Origin: Burkholderia plantarii
GTDB taxonomy: Bacteria; Pseudomonadota; Gammaproteobacteria; Burkholderiales; Burkholderiaceae
Assembly (NCBI RefSeq): GCF_001411805.1
Contig: NZ_CP007213.1
Coordinates: 2,480,001-2,544,000, forward strand
Direction of reading: 5' to 3'
DNA length: 64,000 bases
In this document: piece by piece, positions 8,498-17,236 of the stretch
Layout: each line of letters opens with the position of its first letter
Numbering within the stretch: position 1 is the first letter of the stretch
Notes under the pieces: generated by a model
Seen by the model: only the letters and a program-made list of their open reading frames with translations
What the model was told of the DNA's origin: nothing
Database searches by the model: none
Program-made: the position numbers and the translations under genes

Positions 8498-9982
8498 ATG
8501 AGCTTCCTCCCGACCCGTCATGGCGCCGACGGCCTGCCCGTGTACCCCGCCGCGACCATCGCCGGCACCCACCACTACGGCAGCGACGACGCGCCCGAGC
8601 CACGCAGCGCACTGCACCACGCGGCCAGCGGCGAGCCGGCCGGCTGGCAGGACAGCGCGAGCGCGGCGCTGATCGACGCGGCGGTGGCCGCGGCACACGC
8701 CGCGCTGCCCGGCTGGCGCGCCACTACGCCGGCCGAACGCGGCCGGCTGCTGCGCAAGATCGCCGCGCACATCGAAGCCGACACCGCCGAATTGAGCGCA
8801 CTGCAAAGCCGCATCAGCGGCAAGCCGCCGGCGGAAGCCGAAATCGATGTCGGCGACGCGGCCGCCACGTTCCGCTATTACGCGGACCTCTGCGAGGACG
8901 CGGCGAATTTCGGCCCCGAGCCGGTCGCCGTACCCGGTGCCGGGATCGTGGCCGAGCGCGCCTGGCAGCCGGTCGGCGTGGCCGCGCTGATCGTGCCGTG
9001 GAATTTCCCGATGGTGACCACCGCCTGGAAGCTGGCGCCGGCGCTGGCCGCCGGCTGCACGGCGGTGCTCAAGCCGTCGGAGCTGACCTCGCCGGTCGAG
9101 CACCGGTTGATCGCGCTGCTGCACGCGGCGGGCGTGCCGGCCGGGGTGGTCAACGTGGTGAACGGCGGCGCCGAGGTGGGCGCGCAGCTGACGGCGCACG
9201 GGCAGATCGACAAGATCTCGTTTACCGGCAGCACCGCCGCCGGCCGCCACGTGATGCGCGCGGCCGCCGAACGGATGACGCGCGTGACGCTCGAACTCGG
9301 CGGCAAGTCCGCGCTGATCGTGCGCGACGACGCCGACCTCGAGCTGGCCGTCTCGCTCGCCGTGGGCGGCGCGTTCACGAACGCCGGGCAGATGTGCTCG
9401 GCCACCTCGCGGATCCTGGTTCACGAGCGTGTCCACGCCGCGTTCATGGCCGGCCTCGAGCACGCCGTGCGTGCGCTGGTGGTGGCGCCGCCGCAGGTCG
9501 CCGAGGCCGCGATGGGGCCGCTGATCTCGGCGGCGCACCGCGCGCGCGTGGACGCCGCGCTCGACGCGGGCCTCGCGGCCGGTGCCGCCATCGCATTCGC
9601 GGGCCGGCTCGACCCGGCCTGCGGCGACGGCTTCTTCCGCGCGCCGGTGGTGATCGCCGAGCCGGCGCTCGACAACGTGCTGTGGACCGACGAGGTGTTT
9701 GGTCCGGTGGCCTGCGTGAAGGCCTTCCGCGACGACGACGAGGCCATCGCGCTCGCCAACGACACGCGCTATGGGCTCGTGGCAAGCGTGGTCACGCGCG
9801 ACGACGCGGCCGCGCGGCACTATACGGCGGCGCTGCGCGCCGGGCTGGTGTGGATCAACACGCCGCAATTGGTCTTTCCGCAGGTCTGCTGGGGCGGGCT
9901 CGGACTCAGCGGGATCGGCCGCGAACTCGGCGTGGCCGGGCTGCGCAGCTATCAGGAGCTGCGGCACTCGATCGCCGCTTGA
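8498..9982 (+). CDS. NAD(P)+-dependent aldehyde dehydrogenase
   Basis: A 494-residue ALDH-superfamily enzyme of normal length that oxidises an aldehyde to a carboxylate. Visible motifs are VPWNFPMVTTAWK and the cofactor loop FTGSTAAGR. The general base is Glu266 in LELGGKSALI, and the nucleophile is Cys300 in NAGQMCSATSRI. The C-terminal motif is EVFGPVACV. The start ATG at 8498-8500 has a good ribosome binding site (CCGGAGA) 7 bp upstream. It sits beside an FAD amine oxidoreductase and is the natural next step for the aldehyde that enzyme makes. Betaine-aldehyde or aminoaldehyde dehydrogenase types are the closest guesses; the substrate is not decided by the sequence. Confidence 0.92.
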   Translation: MSFLPTRHGADGLPVYPAATIAGTHHYGSDDAPEPRSALHHAASGEPAGWQDSASAALIDAAVAAAHAALPGWRATTPAERGRLLRKIAAHIEADTAELSALQSRISGKPPAEAEIDVGDAAATFRYYADLCEDAANFGPEPVAVPGAGIVAERAWQPVGVAALIVPWNFPMVTTAWKLAPALAAGCTAVLKPSELTSPVEHRLIALLHAAGVPAGVVNVVNGGAEVGAQLTAHGQIDKISFTGSTAAGRHVMRAAAERMTRVTLELGGKSALIVRDDADLELAVSLAVGGAFTNAGQMCSATSRILVHERVHAAFMAGLEHAVRALVVAPPQVAEAAMGPLISAAHRARVDAALDAGLAAGAAIAFAGRLDPACGDGFFRAPVVIAEPALDNVLWTDEVFGPVACVKAFRDDDEAIALANDTRYGLVASVVTRDDAAARHYTAALRAGLVWINTPQLVFPQVCWGGLGLSGIGRELGVAGLRSYQELRHSIAA

Positions 9983-10275
9983 TACGGCGGGCGCCTGGCG
10001 GCCCGGCCTGCCGGTCATGCGTCGATGCGCGATGCGCCCGCGAGCAACCGGGCGCCAATCCGGCACGTTCCGTCGGCGCGCTCCGGCGGCACGCGACGCC
10101 ACCACGCCGACCCTCCACGCCGCGCCCTCCGGTTAGCGTCACCGCCCCTGCATCACTCGCCGCAACTCGCCAGCTGCCCTGGACCGCCGCCGCTCCGCCA
10201 CGGCACGTGCCGCGCCCGACAGTCGACGCACGATCGCCCGCCCCGCTGCCCGCACCCGCCAGCGCCCCGCCCCGT

Positions 10276-10303
10276 CTCCCGCCTCCCGCCTCCCGCCTCC
10301 CGC
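10276..10303. repeat. Heptamer repeat CTCCCGC x4
   Basis: Four exact head-to-tail copies of CTCCCGC lie in the spacer ahead of the MFS pseudogene, outside any gene I accept. Copy number could vary by replication slippage. Confidence 0.75.
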
Positions 10304-10312
10304 GCCCGCCCG

Positions 10313-10329
10313 CGCATAGCTGCTATGCG
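10313..10329. promoter_or_regulatory. 17-bp perfect palindrome, candidate operator
   Basis: CGCATAGC and GCTATGCG flank a single T. It lies 124 bp upstream of the MFS pseudogene start, so it is likely a leftover operator for that transporter. Confidence 0.4.
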
Positions 10330-10452
10330 GCCCACGCAACGGAGCCGCGTCCCTCATCGCCATGATCAGTCTCGCCCTGTCGTGCGAGCCGCACCGCCGC
10401 ACGGCAGGCCGGCATCTATAACGACAGGCTTCGCCGCCTGCTGGAGATAGAC

Positions 10453-11534
10453 ATGCCATCGTGGTATCGCATGGCGCCCGCGCAGCGCCGCGCGTTCCGG
10501 GCCGGCTTCCTCGGCTGGGTGCTCGACGCGATGGACGTGCAGTTCTTCGCGTTCGTGATCCCCATGCTGCTCGCCACCTGGGACATGAGCCGCGCGCAGG
10601 CGGGCATCATCGGCACCTCGGCGCTGGTGGCCTCCGCGCTCGGCGGCGTGGCCGCGGGCGTGCTGGCCCACCGCATCGGCCGCGTGCGCGTGCTGAAGCT
10701 CGCGATCCTCTGGTTCTCGCTGTTCACCGGCCTGTCGGCCCTCACCAACGGCTTCGAGCAGTTGCTGTTCACGCGCAGCCTGCAGGGGCTCGGCTTCGGC
10801 GGCGAATGGGCCGCCGGCGCGATCCTGATCGGCGAGGTGGTGTACCGGCGCATCCGCGGCCGCGCGGTGGGCGCCGTGCAGAGCGGCTGGCCGGTGGGCC
10901 ATGCGCTGGCGGCGCTGGCCTACTGGGTGCGGTTCAACACGCTGCCTGAACACCTGGCCTCACGCGCGCTGTTCCTCGTCGGCATCCTGCCCGGCCTGCG
11001 GGTGCCGTGGATGCGCCGCAACGTGGCCGAATCGGAGGCGTTCGAGGCGACCGCCGGCTTCCGCGCCCAAAGCGGCACGCTCGACACTTTCAAGCGCATC
11101 TTCGCGCCGGCCGTGCTGCCGCGCACCGCGCTCGCCTCGCTGATGGCGGCCGGCGCGCTCGGCGGCAACGACACGATCCTGACCTGGCTCGTCGCCTACC
11201 TGCGCCAGACCCGGCATCTGGCCGTCAACCTGACCACCGCCTACCTCGCGGTCAACCTGCTCGGCTCGTTCTGCGGCTACATCGGCATGGCCTACCTCAG
11301 CGACGGCATCGGCCGCCGCCGCACCTTCGCGCTGTCCGCGGCCGGCGCGATCCTGACCGGCTGGTCTACACCATGCTGCGCCTGCCGCCCGTCACGCTGC
11401 TGTTGCTCGGCTTCCCGCTGGGGCTGTTCCAGTCCGGGATCGTGTCGGACGTGGGCGCCTGCTTCACCGAGCTGTTCCCGGTGCAGATCCGCGCCTCGGC
11501 GGGCCGCCAAATTGATCGAAACAATCAAATTTGA
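10453..11534 (+). pseudogene. MFS transporter, frameshifted and truncated
   Basis: This is the remnant of a major facilitator (metabolite:H+ symporter type) with a good ribosome binding site (GGAG) and ATG. The first ~300 residues read normally: GWVLDAMDVQFFAFV near the start, GLGFGGEWAAGAILIGEV around 115, and LSDGIGRRRTFALSAAGAIL near 290. At about 11360-11366 the sense moves to the +2 frame (VYTMLRLPPVTLLLLGFPLG, then FTELFPVQIRASAG). That frame ends abruptly at 11534, so the last ~70-80 residues are absent. The break runs straight into the operator region of the sugar-acid operon, which suggests a deletion. A sequencing error could explain the frameshift but not the missing end. Confidence 0.8.
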
Positions 11535-11535
11535 G
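11511..11535. promoter_or_regulatory. Operator-like repeat, copy 1
   Basis: It begins ATTGATCGAAACAATC and ends AAATTTGAG. It is nearly the same as the second copy 118 bp downstream, with TGATCGAAA and TTTGAG shared. It overlaps the broken end of the MFS gene. Likely bound by the DeoR-type regulator encoded at 15.1 kb. Confidence 0.5.
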
Positions 11536-11593
11536 TGAATCCAGCCGACTCAATCGCACCCCAATTGATTGAAATGTCGCTTTCATGATTGAT

Positions 11594-11622
11594 TTGCGCA
11601 AAAATTTGAACTGAACTACACT
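11594..11622 (+). promoter_or_regulatory. Candidate promoter of the four-carbon acid sugar operon
   Basis: TTGCGC at 11594-11599 and TACACT at 11617-11622 are 17 bp apart. The second operator-like copy starts 7 bp after the -10 and would overlap the transcription start, as expected for repression. Confidence 0.5.
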
Positions 11623-11628
11623 CCGACC

Positions 11629-11650
11629 TGATCGAAATGATCATTTTGAG
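11629..11650. promoter_or_regulatory. Operator-like repeat, copy 2
   Basis: TGATCGAAATGATC followed by ATTTTGAG repeats the site at 11511. Related half sites (ATTGATTGAAAT, TCATGATTGAT) lie between the two at 11564-11593. The arrangement fits a multi-site DeoR-type repressor. Confidence 0.5.
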
Positions 11651-11705
11651 ATTGTTCCCGGCGGAGAACGGTCGCTACGACGAACAACATCTGGAGACAT
11701 GTGAG

Positions 11706-12704
11706 ATGCAGATCCCCATCAAACGCTCGATCGAACGCGTGCCCGGCGGCATGATGATCGTCCCCCTGCTGATCGGCTCGATCGTGGCGACGTTCCTGCC
11801 CGGCATGCCGAAGTTCTTCGGCTCGTTCACGAACGCGCTGTTCACCGGCGCGCTGCCGATCCTCGCCGTGTTCTACGTCTGCATGGGCGCGGGCATCGAC
11901 ATCAAGGCCACCCCGTACCTGATGAAGAAAGGCGGCGCGCTGCTCGTCACCAAGGTGGGCGCGGCCGTGGTGGTGGGCATCGTGCTCGGCCATTTCCTCG
12001 GCGAGCAGCCGGTCTCCTCCGGCCTGTTCGCCGGCATCTCGACGCTGGCCGTGGTGGCCGCGATGAACGACACCAACGGCGGCCTCTACATGGCGCTGAT
12101 GGGCCAGTACGGCCGCTCGGAGGACGTCGGCGCCTACACGCTGATGTCGCTCGAATCGGGACCGTTCCTGACCATGGTGACGATGGGCGTCGCGGGCCTG
12201 TCGGCGTTCCCGTGGCAGACGCTGGTGGGCAGCATCCTGCCGCTCGCGCTCGGCATGCTGCTCGGCAACCTGGACCGCGAGATGCGCGCGTTTCTGGCCA
12301 AGGCCGTGCCGGTGATGATCCCGTTCTTCGCGCTGGCGCTCGGCGCCGGCCTCGACCTGCACAAGGTCTGGCAGGCCGGCCTGCTCGGCATCGGCCTGGG
12401 CGTGGCGGTGGTGGTCGTGACGGGCATTCCGCTCTACTTCGCCGACCGCCTGACGGGCGGCACCGGCGTGGCCGGCGTGGCGGCGGCCAACACCGCCGGC
12501 AACGCGGCGGCCGTTCCGGCGCTGGTGGCGGCGGCCAACCCGGTGTACAACGCGGCGGCGCAAAGCGCGACGCTGCTGGTGGCGGCCTGCGTGGTGGTGA
12601 CGGCGATCCTCTCGCCGATCCTGACCGCGTCCGTGGCCAAGCGCTACCAGCGCCGGCAGGAGGCCCGGGCCGCGGCGTCGAACCCGGGGCGGGAGACGGC
12701 ATGA
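11706..12704 (+). CDS. KDG-permease family transporter (sugar acid uptake)
   Basis: A 332-residue inner-membrane protein with about 10 hydrophobic segments, of the 2-keto-3-deoxygluconate permease family. Typical features are [20 protein letters not shown] at the start, [31 protein letters not shown], and the C-terminal [16 protein letters not shown]. The start ATG at 11706 has GGAG 11 bp upstream. Its stop overlaps the start of the DUF1537 kinase gene (ATGA at 12701-12704), so the two are translationally coupled. With that kinase and PdxA2, the substrate is more likely a four-carbon sugar acid such as D-threonate than KDG. Confidence 0.88.
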   Translation: MQIPIKRSIERVPGGMMIVPLLIGSIVATFLPGMPKFFGSFTNALFTGALPILAVFYVCMGAGIDIKATPYLMKKGGALLVTKVGAAVVVGIVLGHFLGEQPVSSGLFAGISTLAVVAAMNDTNGGLYMALMGQYGRSEDVGAYTLMSLESGPFLTMVTMGVAGLSAFPWQTLVGSILPLALGMLLGNLDREMRAFLAKAVPVMIPFFALALGAGLDLHKVWQAGLLGIGLGVAVVVVTGIPLYFADRLTGGTGVAGVAAANTAGNAAAVPALVAAANPVYNAAAQSATLLVAACVVVTAILSPILTASVAKRYQRRQEARAAASNPGRETA

Positions 12705-13963
12705 CGCGTTTGCTGATCATCGCGGACGACCTGTCGGGCGCCGCCGACTGCGCGATCGGCTTCGCGGGCGCGGGCCATCGCACCGTCGTCACGCTGGACG
12801 CGACGCGCCTGGCCACGCATGAAGACGCCGACACGATCGCCGTCGACACCGATACGCGGCGCCTCACGCCCGAAGCAGCGTCGGCGCGCACCACGGCCGC
12901 CTACGCCGAGATCTGCGTGCGCGGCCAGCGGCTGTACAAAAAAATCGACTCGACGCTGCGCGGCAACTGGGCCGCGGAAGTGGCCGGACTGCACGCGCTG
13001 GTGGGCATGGCGATCGTCGCGCCGGCGTTCCCGGCCACCGGTCGCACGGTGCGAGGCGGCCATGTCTACGTCCACGGCGAGCCGCTCGAGCAGACCGCGA
13101 CCTGGCAGCTCGAACACGCGGAGCGGCCCGCGGGCCTCGCCGAGCAGCTCGCCGAGGCCGGCCTGCGCACCGCGCTGCTGGACGCCGAAGCGCTGCGCGA
13201 CGAGCCGCAACAGCTGGCGGCCCGGATCGCCGCGCTGGCCGCGGACGGCACGCAGGCGCTGATCGTCGACGCGCAGAGCACGCAGGCGCTGCGCGCGCTG
13301 GCCGACGTGACGCTGCGCAGCGACGCGGATTTCTTCTGGGTCGGCTCGGGCGGCCTCGCGCGAGAAATCGCGGCGCTCGACGCACGCGACGGCGCGAGCG
13401 GCGCGGATGACGCGAGCGGCGCGTTTCCCGGCGGCCCGATCCTGATCCTGGTCGGCAGCCTGTCGGCCGTCAGCGAGCGCCAGTGCGTGGTGCTGCGCGA
13501 GCAGGGCGGCGTCGAGGAATGGACCGTGCCGCCCGCCGTGCTGCGCCGCGCGGCCGGCCACGCCGACTGGCAGGACTGGCAGGCGCGGATCGGCGCGGCG
13601 CTCGGCGCCGGCCGCGATCTGCTGCTGCGCATTGGCCGCGACGACGCGTTCGATCCGGCGGAAAGCATGCAACTGTCGACGGCGCTCGCCGCGCTCGTCG
13701 AGCCGCACTTCGCGAAGGTCGGCGGCCTGATCGCGACCGGCGGCGAAACCGCGCGCGCGATGCTCACGGCCGCGCGCATCGGCAACCTGCGCCTGCTGGC
13801 CGAAGTGGAAGCCGGGGTGGCCGTGGCACGGCCGCTCGACGCGGCGCATCCGCATCGGCCGGGCGTCGTGACCAAGGCCGGCGCGTTCGGCACCGACCGC
13901 GCGCTGTACGCGGCGTGGCGAACCCTGCGCAACGAAACCGGACCGGACGTCGGCACACGCTGA
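12701..13963 (+). CDS. dtnK: Four-carbon acid sugar kinase (DUF1537 family), probably D-threonate kinase
   Basis: A 420-residue cytosolic kinase. The N-terminal substrate-binding domain starts [20 protein letters not shown] and has the [15 protein letters not shown] motif near residue 85. The C-terminal nucleotide domain has [15 protein letters not shown] near 345 and [15 protein letters not shown] at the end. DUF1537 proteins are established kinases for D-threonate, L-threonate, D-erythronate and related acids. The pairing with a PdxA-type dehydrogenase and no aldolase or NAD-dependent tetronate dehydrogenase matches the published D-threonate route, giving D-threonate 4-phosphate. The gene symbol rests on that context. 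It overlaps the permease gene by 4 bp. Confidence 0.85.
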   Translation: MTRLLIIADDLSGAADCAIGFAGAGHRTVVTLDATRLATHEDADTIAVDTDTRRLTPEAASARTTAAYAEICVRGQRLYKKIDSTLRGNWAAEVAGLHALVGMAIVAPAFPATGRTVRGGHVYVHGEPLEQTATWQLEHAERPAGLAEQLAEAGLRTALLDAEALRDEPQQLAARIAALAADGTQALIVDAQSTQALRALADVTLRSDADFFWVGSGGLAREIAALDARDGASGADDASGAFPGGPILILVGSLSAVSERQCVVLREQGGVEEWTVPPAVLRRAAGHADWQDWQARIGAALGAGRDLLLRIGRDDAFDPAESMQLSTALAALVEPHFAKVGGLIATGGETARAMLTAARIGNLRLLAEVEAGVAVARPLDAAHPHRPGVVTKAGAFGTDRALYAAWRTLRNETGPDVGTR

Positions 13964-14021
13964 CGTCCGGACCTCACAAAGAACCGAGCAGCATCCCCCT
14001 GACGGCTAACGAGATCACATC

Positions 14022-15023
14022 ATGAGCAACTATCTTCCTGTAATCGGCATCACGATGGGCGATGCGGCCGGCGTCGGCGCGGAGGTCGTCGTCAAGAGTC
14101 TCACGCACGCGTCGGTCTACGCGCAATGCCGCCCGCTCGTGATCGGCGACGCGAAGCGGCTCGAACTCGCGAACCGGATCGTCGGCGGCACGATGCGGGT
14201 GCGCCGCATCGAGGACGCCTCGCAGGCCCGCTACGAGCAGGGCACCATCGACTGCATCGACCTCGGCCTGATCCCCGAAGACCTGCCGTTCGGGCAGCTC
14301 TCGGCCGTGGCCGGCGACGCCGCCTACCAGTACATCAAGCGCGCGGCCGAACTCGCGCAGGCCGGCACGATCGACGCGATCTGCACCGCCCCGCTCAACA
14401 AGGAAGCGCTGCACGCGGGCGGCCACAAGTATCCGGGCCACACGGAAATGCTCGCGGCGCTGACCGGCGTGGACGAGGTGTCGATGATGCTGGTCGCGCC
14501 GCAGCTGCGCGTGATCCACGTGACGACCCACATCGGCATCCTCGACGCGGTGCGCAAGATCGAGCCGGGCCTCGTGCAGCGCACGATCGAACGCGGCCAC
14601 GCGACGCTCGTGAAGGCCGGCATCGAGAAGCCGCGCATCGGCGTGTGCGGGATCAACCCGCATGCCGGCGAAAACGGCCTGTTCGGCTACGGCGAGGAAG
14701 AGGAAAAGATCATCCCCGCGGTGCAGGCGCTGCAGGCGCGCGGCCTCGACGTGACCGGCCCGCTGCCGGCCGACACGCTGTTCTTCCGCGCCGGGCGCGG
14801 CGACTTCGACCTGGTGGTGGCGATGTACCACGACCAGGGCCATGGCCCGGTGAAGGTGCTCGGCCTGGAGGCCGGCGTGAACGTGACGGTGGGCCTGGAA
14901 GTGATCCGCACTTCGGTCGATCACGGCACCGCGTTCGACATCGCCGGCAAGGGCGTGGTGGACGAAGGCAGCATGCTGGAAGCGCTGCGCCAGGGCGCGG
15001 AGCTGGCCACGCGCCGCCACTGA
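14022..15023 (+). CDS. pdxA2: PdxA2-type 4-phospho-D-threonate dehydrogenase
   Basis: A 333-residue member of the PdxA family. It shows GITMGDAAGVGAEVVVKSL at the N-terminus and CTAPLNKEALHAGG near residue 125. Three metal-binding histidine segments follow: THIGILDAV, GINPHAGENGLFG and AMYHDQGHGPVK. The C-terminal part contains TSVDHGTAFDIAGKG. Vitamin B6-type PdxA acts on 4-phosphohydroxythreonine. The paralogue in DUF1537 operons instead oxidises and decarboxylates D-threonate 4-phosphate to dihydroxyacetone phosphate and CO2. Placement right after the kinase (58-bp gap) and before its regulator supports the catabolic role. Confidence 0.88.
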   Translation: MSNYLPVIGITMGDAAGVGAEVVVKSLTHASVYAQCRPLVIGDAKRLELANRIVGGTMRVRRIEDASQARYEQGTIDCIDLGLIPEDLPFGQLSAVAGDAAYQYIKRAAELAQAGTIDAICTAPLNKEALHAGGHKYPGHTEMLAALTGVDEVSMMLVAPQLRVIHVTTHIGILDAVRKIEPGLVQRTIERGHATLVKAGIEKPRIGVCGINPHAGENGLFGYGEEEEKIIPAVQALQARGLDVTGPLPADTLFFRAGRGDFDLVVAMYHDQGHGPVKVLGLEAGVNVTVGLEVIRTSVDHGTAFDIAGKGVVDEGSMLEALRQGAELATRRH

Positions 15024-15080
15024 CGCGGCCGGACGGCCCGCTGCGGTAAGATTGCAGGCCATTTTCATGCTCCTTGCTCC

Positions 15081-15851
15081 GTGAAGAAAACCACCGACCG
15101 CCATCAGGCGATTCTCGAACTGGTCCGGACCCGCGACGCCAACGTCGAGGAACTGTGCGCGGCGCTGGGCGTGTCGGAAGCGACCATCCGGCGCGACCTG
15201 ACCACGCTCGCGCGGCAGCGCCGGCTGGTGCGCACCTATGGCGGCGCGACCGCGGCGCAGGTCGGCGTCCATGAACCCGAGGCCTCGCTGAAGGAACGCG
15301 AGGCCGCGCAGCGCGAGCAGAAGGAAGCCATCGCGCAGGCCGCCGCCGCGCGGGTCCGCGCCGGCGACACCGTGCTGCTCGACGGCGGCACCACCTGCGC
15401 CGCGCTGGCCCGGCACCTGGCCGCGCGCGAGGATCTGCACGTGGTGACCAACAACCTGCTCGCGGTGATGGCGCTGGCCAGCGCGCCGGGCGTGCGGCTC
15501 ACGCTGATCGGCGGCGAGCTGCGCAATTCGAGCATGAGCACGCTCGGGCCGCTCGCCGAACTCGTGCTCGGCAGGCTGACCGTCGACATCGCGTTCCTCG
15601 GCGCCGACGGCGTGGTGGCCGGCTTCGGCCTCTGCGAGGCGTCGGTGCAGCAGGCGTATCTGAAGGAATGCATCGTGGCGCGTGCCGCCGAGGTGGTCGT
15701 GCTGGCCGACTCGGCCAAGCTCGGCCGCGCGCGGCAGCAGCACTGGACGCCGCTGCCGCGCCGCTGGCGCCTGATCACCTCGGCGCAGGCCGATGAAGCC
15801 ACGCTCGCGCCGTTTCGCGAGCTCGAGGAAGTGACGATCGAACTCGCTTAG
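15081..15851 (+). CDS. DeoR-family transcriptional regulator of the sugar acid operon
   Basis: A 256-residue repressor-type protein. The N-terminal DeoR helix-turn-helix spans about residues 5-57 (RHQAILELVRTRDANVEEL, then GVSEATIRRDLTTLARQ). The C-terminal sugar-phosphate sensing domain shows DTVLLDGGTTCAALARHL, VTNNLLAVMALA, LIGGELRNSS and DIAFLGADG. The family senses phosphorylated sugars. The start is GTG at 15081 (KKTTDRHQ follows), 57 bp after pdxA2, so it is probably the last gene of the operon. The repeated sites at 11.51-11.65 kb are its likely operators and a sugar-acid phosphate or DHAP its likely ligand; both are inference. Confidence 0.88.
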   Translation: MKKTTDRHQAILELVRTRDANVEELCAALGVSEATIRRDLTTLARQRRLVRTYGGATAAQVGVHEPEASLKEREAAQREQKEAIAQAAAARVRAGDTVLLDGGTTCAALARHLAAREDLHVVTNNLLAVMALASAPGVRLTLIGGELRNSSMSTLGPLAELVLGRLTVDIAFLGADGVVAGFGLCEASVQQAYLKECIVARAAEVVVLADSAKLGRARQQHWTPLPRRWRLITSAQADEATLAPFRELEEVTIELA

Positions 15852-16069
15852 CGAGTGTCCTCTCCTGATCGCGCCGCGTGCGCCACGGCCGCCGCGGCAC
15901 GGTTTTTCTCACCGCCTCACCGCCTCGCCGCCGCCGTCTCCCCCGCCGCGTCCACGTACCCTCCATGGCCGTGCCGTACCCCGGGCGGGCGGCGCCCGCG
16001 CATGCAGGGCAAGCGAAAGGTCACGCCACTAGAATCGCTCGCGAGACCACCACGAGAGACCTCTCGACC

Positions 16070-16903
16070 ATGACAATTCAAACGAGCTGCCTGCTGGCGC
16101 TGCTGGCCGCGCCGATGATCTGCCACGCCGATTCGATCGCGGCGCCGGCGATTGCCGCCGGCGACACCTGGACCTACGCCACCACGTTCGAAACGGCCCC
16201 GAACGGCTGGCGCGAGACCCACGACCGGCTGGTCGTGCTGCGCACCACCGCCGATCACATCTACCTGGAAGCCAAGCCGGACGGCTCGGCGCAGGCGCCC
16301 GTGGAAACCGTGACGGGCGCCGACTGGGCTCGCTCGCGCAACATCAACGGCACCGATACGATCGTCAACCGGCCGCTGTCGTTCCCGCTTTCGAAGGGCA
16401 AGCAGTGGCAGGTCAAGTTCACCGAGCCGCATCCGAATCCGCGCCTGAATTCGGCGCAGCTCGACGTGAAGATGCAGGTGGTCGGCAACGAGCCGATCGA
16501 TGTGAAGGCCGGCCACTTCGACGCGATCAAGGTCGAGGGCGAAGGCGAATGGAAGACCGAATCCATGCCGGTGCGCGTCAACGGCGCCGAGATCGTCCAC
16601 GACGGCGCCGGCACGACGGCGATCGCGCATTCGGGCGGCAGCCAGATCACCGTCGAGACGGGCCGCGTCTACTACGCGTATTGGTACGTGCCGGCGGTGG
16701 GCCGGTGGGTGAAATCGGTCGAGGAAAACTACAACGCGAGCGGCGTGCGCACGCGCCGTTGGTCGGCGGAACTGGAGTCGTTCCAGTCGAACGCGAAGCA
16801 CCTCAGCTTTCCTGCCGCAAGCGCCGCGCCGGCAAGCGCCGAGCCGGCAAGCACGACGGCGCCGGCCGTGGCGACGCACGAGCCCGCCACGCCGGCGTCG
16901 TAA
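16070..16903 (+). CDS. Hypothetical secreted protein
   Basis: I do not recognise a named family. The 277-residue protein begins with a signal peptide (MTIQTSCLLALLAAPMICHA, cleavage likely after CHA). It continues with GDTWTYATTFE, a segment common in periplasmic or secreted beta-rich proteins that repeat conserved Trp/Tyr residues (for example YYAYWYVPAVGRWVKSVEE near 200). The last 30 residues are an Ala/Pro/Ser/Thr-rich tail. The start ATG at 16070 is the one that gives the signal peptide. It is followed 30 bp later by a YciI-like gene, so the two may be cotranscribed. Confidence 0.7.
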   Translation: MTIQTSCLLALLAAPMICHADSIAAPAIAAGDTWTYATTFETAPNGWRETHDRLVVLRTTADHIYLEAKPDGSAQAPVETVTGADWARSRNINGTDTIVNRPLSFPLSKGKQWQVKFTEPHPNPRLNSAQLDVKMQVVGNEPIDVKAGHFDAIKVEGEGEWKTESMPVRVNGAEIVHDGAGTTAIAHSGGSQITVETGRVYYAYWYVPAVGRWVKSVEENYNASGVRTRRWSAELESFQSNAKHLSFPAASAAPASAEPASTTAPAVATHEPATPAS

Positions 16904-16933
16904 GCGGCGCCCGCCCAACCCGACGAGCCCCCG

Positions 16934-17236
16934 ATGCTGTTTTCGATCCAGTTGCTCGACAGGCCCGGCACCATCGCGCTGCGCACTGAACTGCGTCCGG
17001 CCCACAAGGCTTACCTCGGCGCCGTGGCCGAGCGCATCGCGTTCGCCGGCCCGCTGTTCGAGGCCGACGGCGAGACCGTGGCCGGCAGCCTGCTGGTGCT
17101 CGACTTCCCCTCGCGCGAGGCCGCGCTCGAATGGCTCGACGCGGAACCGTTCACGGCGGCCGGCGTGTACGGCACGCGCACGATCCACGCGTTCGCGAAT
17201 CTGTGGCCGCAACGCGCCGGCTTCCCGCCGGCCTGA
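16934..17236 (+). CDS. YciI-like protein
   Basis: A 100-residue ferredoxin-like alpha/beta barrel protein of the YCII family. It has the RTELRPAHKAYL motif with the conserved His at about residue 24, then FAGPLFEADGETVAGSLLVL and the C-terminal WLDAEPFTAAGVY. Family members bind small ligands or act with dehydrogenases; the function of most is unknown. No clear ribosome binding site precedes the ATG, so it may be read from the upstream gene. Confidence 0.85.
   Translation: MLFSIQLLDRPGTIALRTELRPAHKAYLGAVAERIAFAGPLFEADGETVAGSLLVLDFPSREAALEWLDAEPFTAAGVYGTRTIHAFANLWPQRAGFPPA

Larger units (their letters stand above)
9983..10452. other. 470-bp spacer without a gene
   Basis: No reading frame here has convincing protein character. 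The stretch is very C-rich on the plus strand and holds a heptamer repeat and a 17-bp palindrome (listed separately) in front of the broken MFS gene. Confidence 0.6.
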
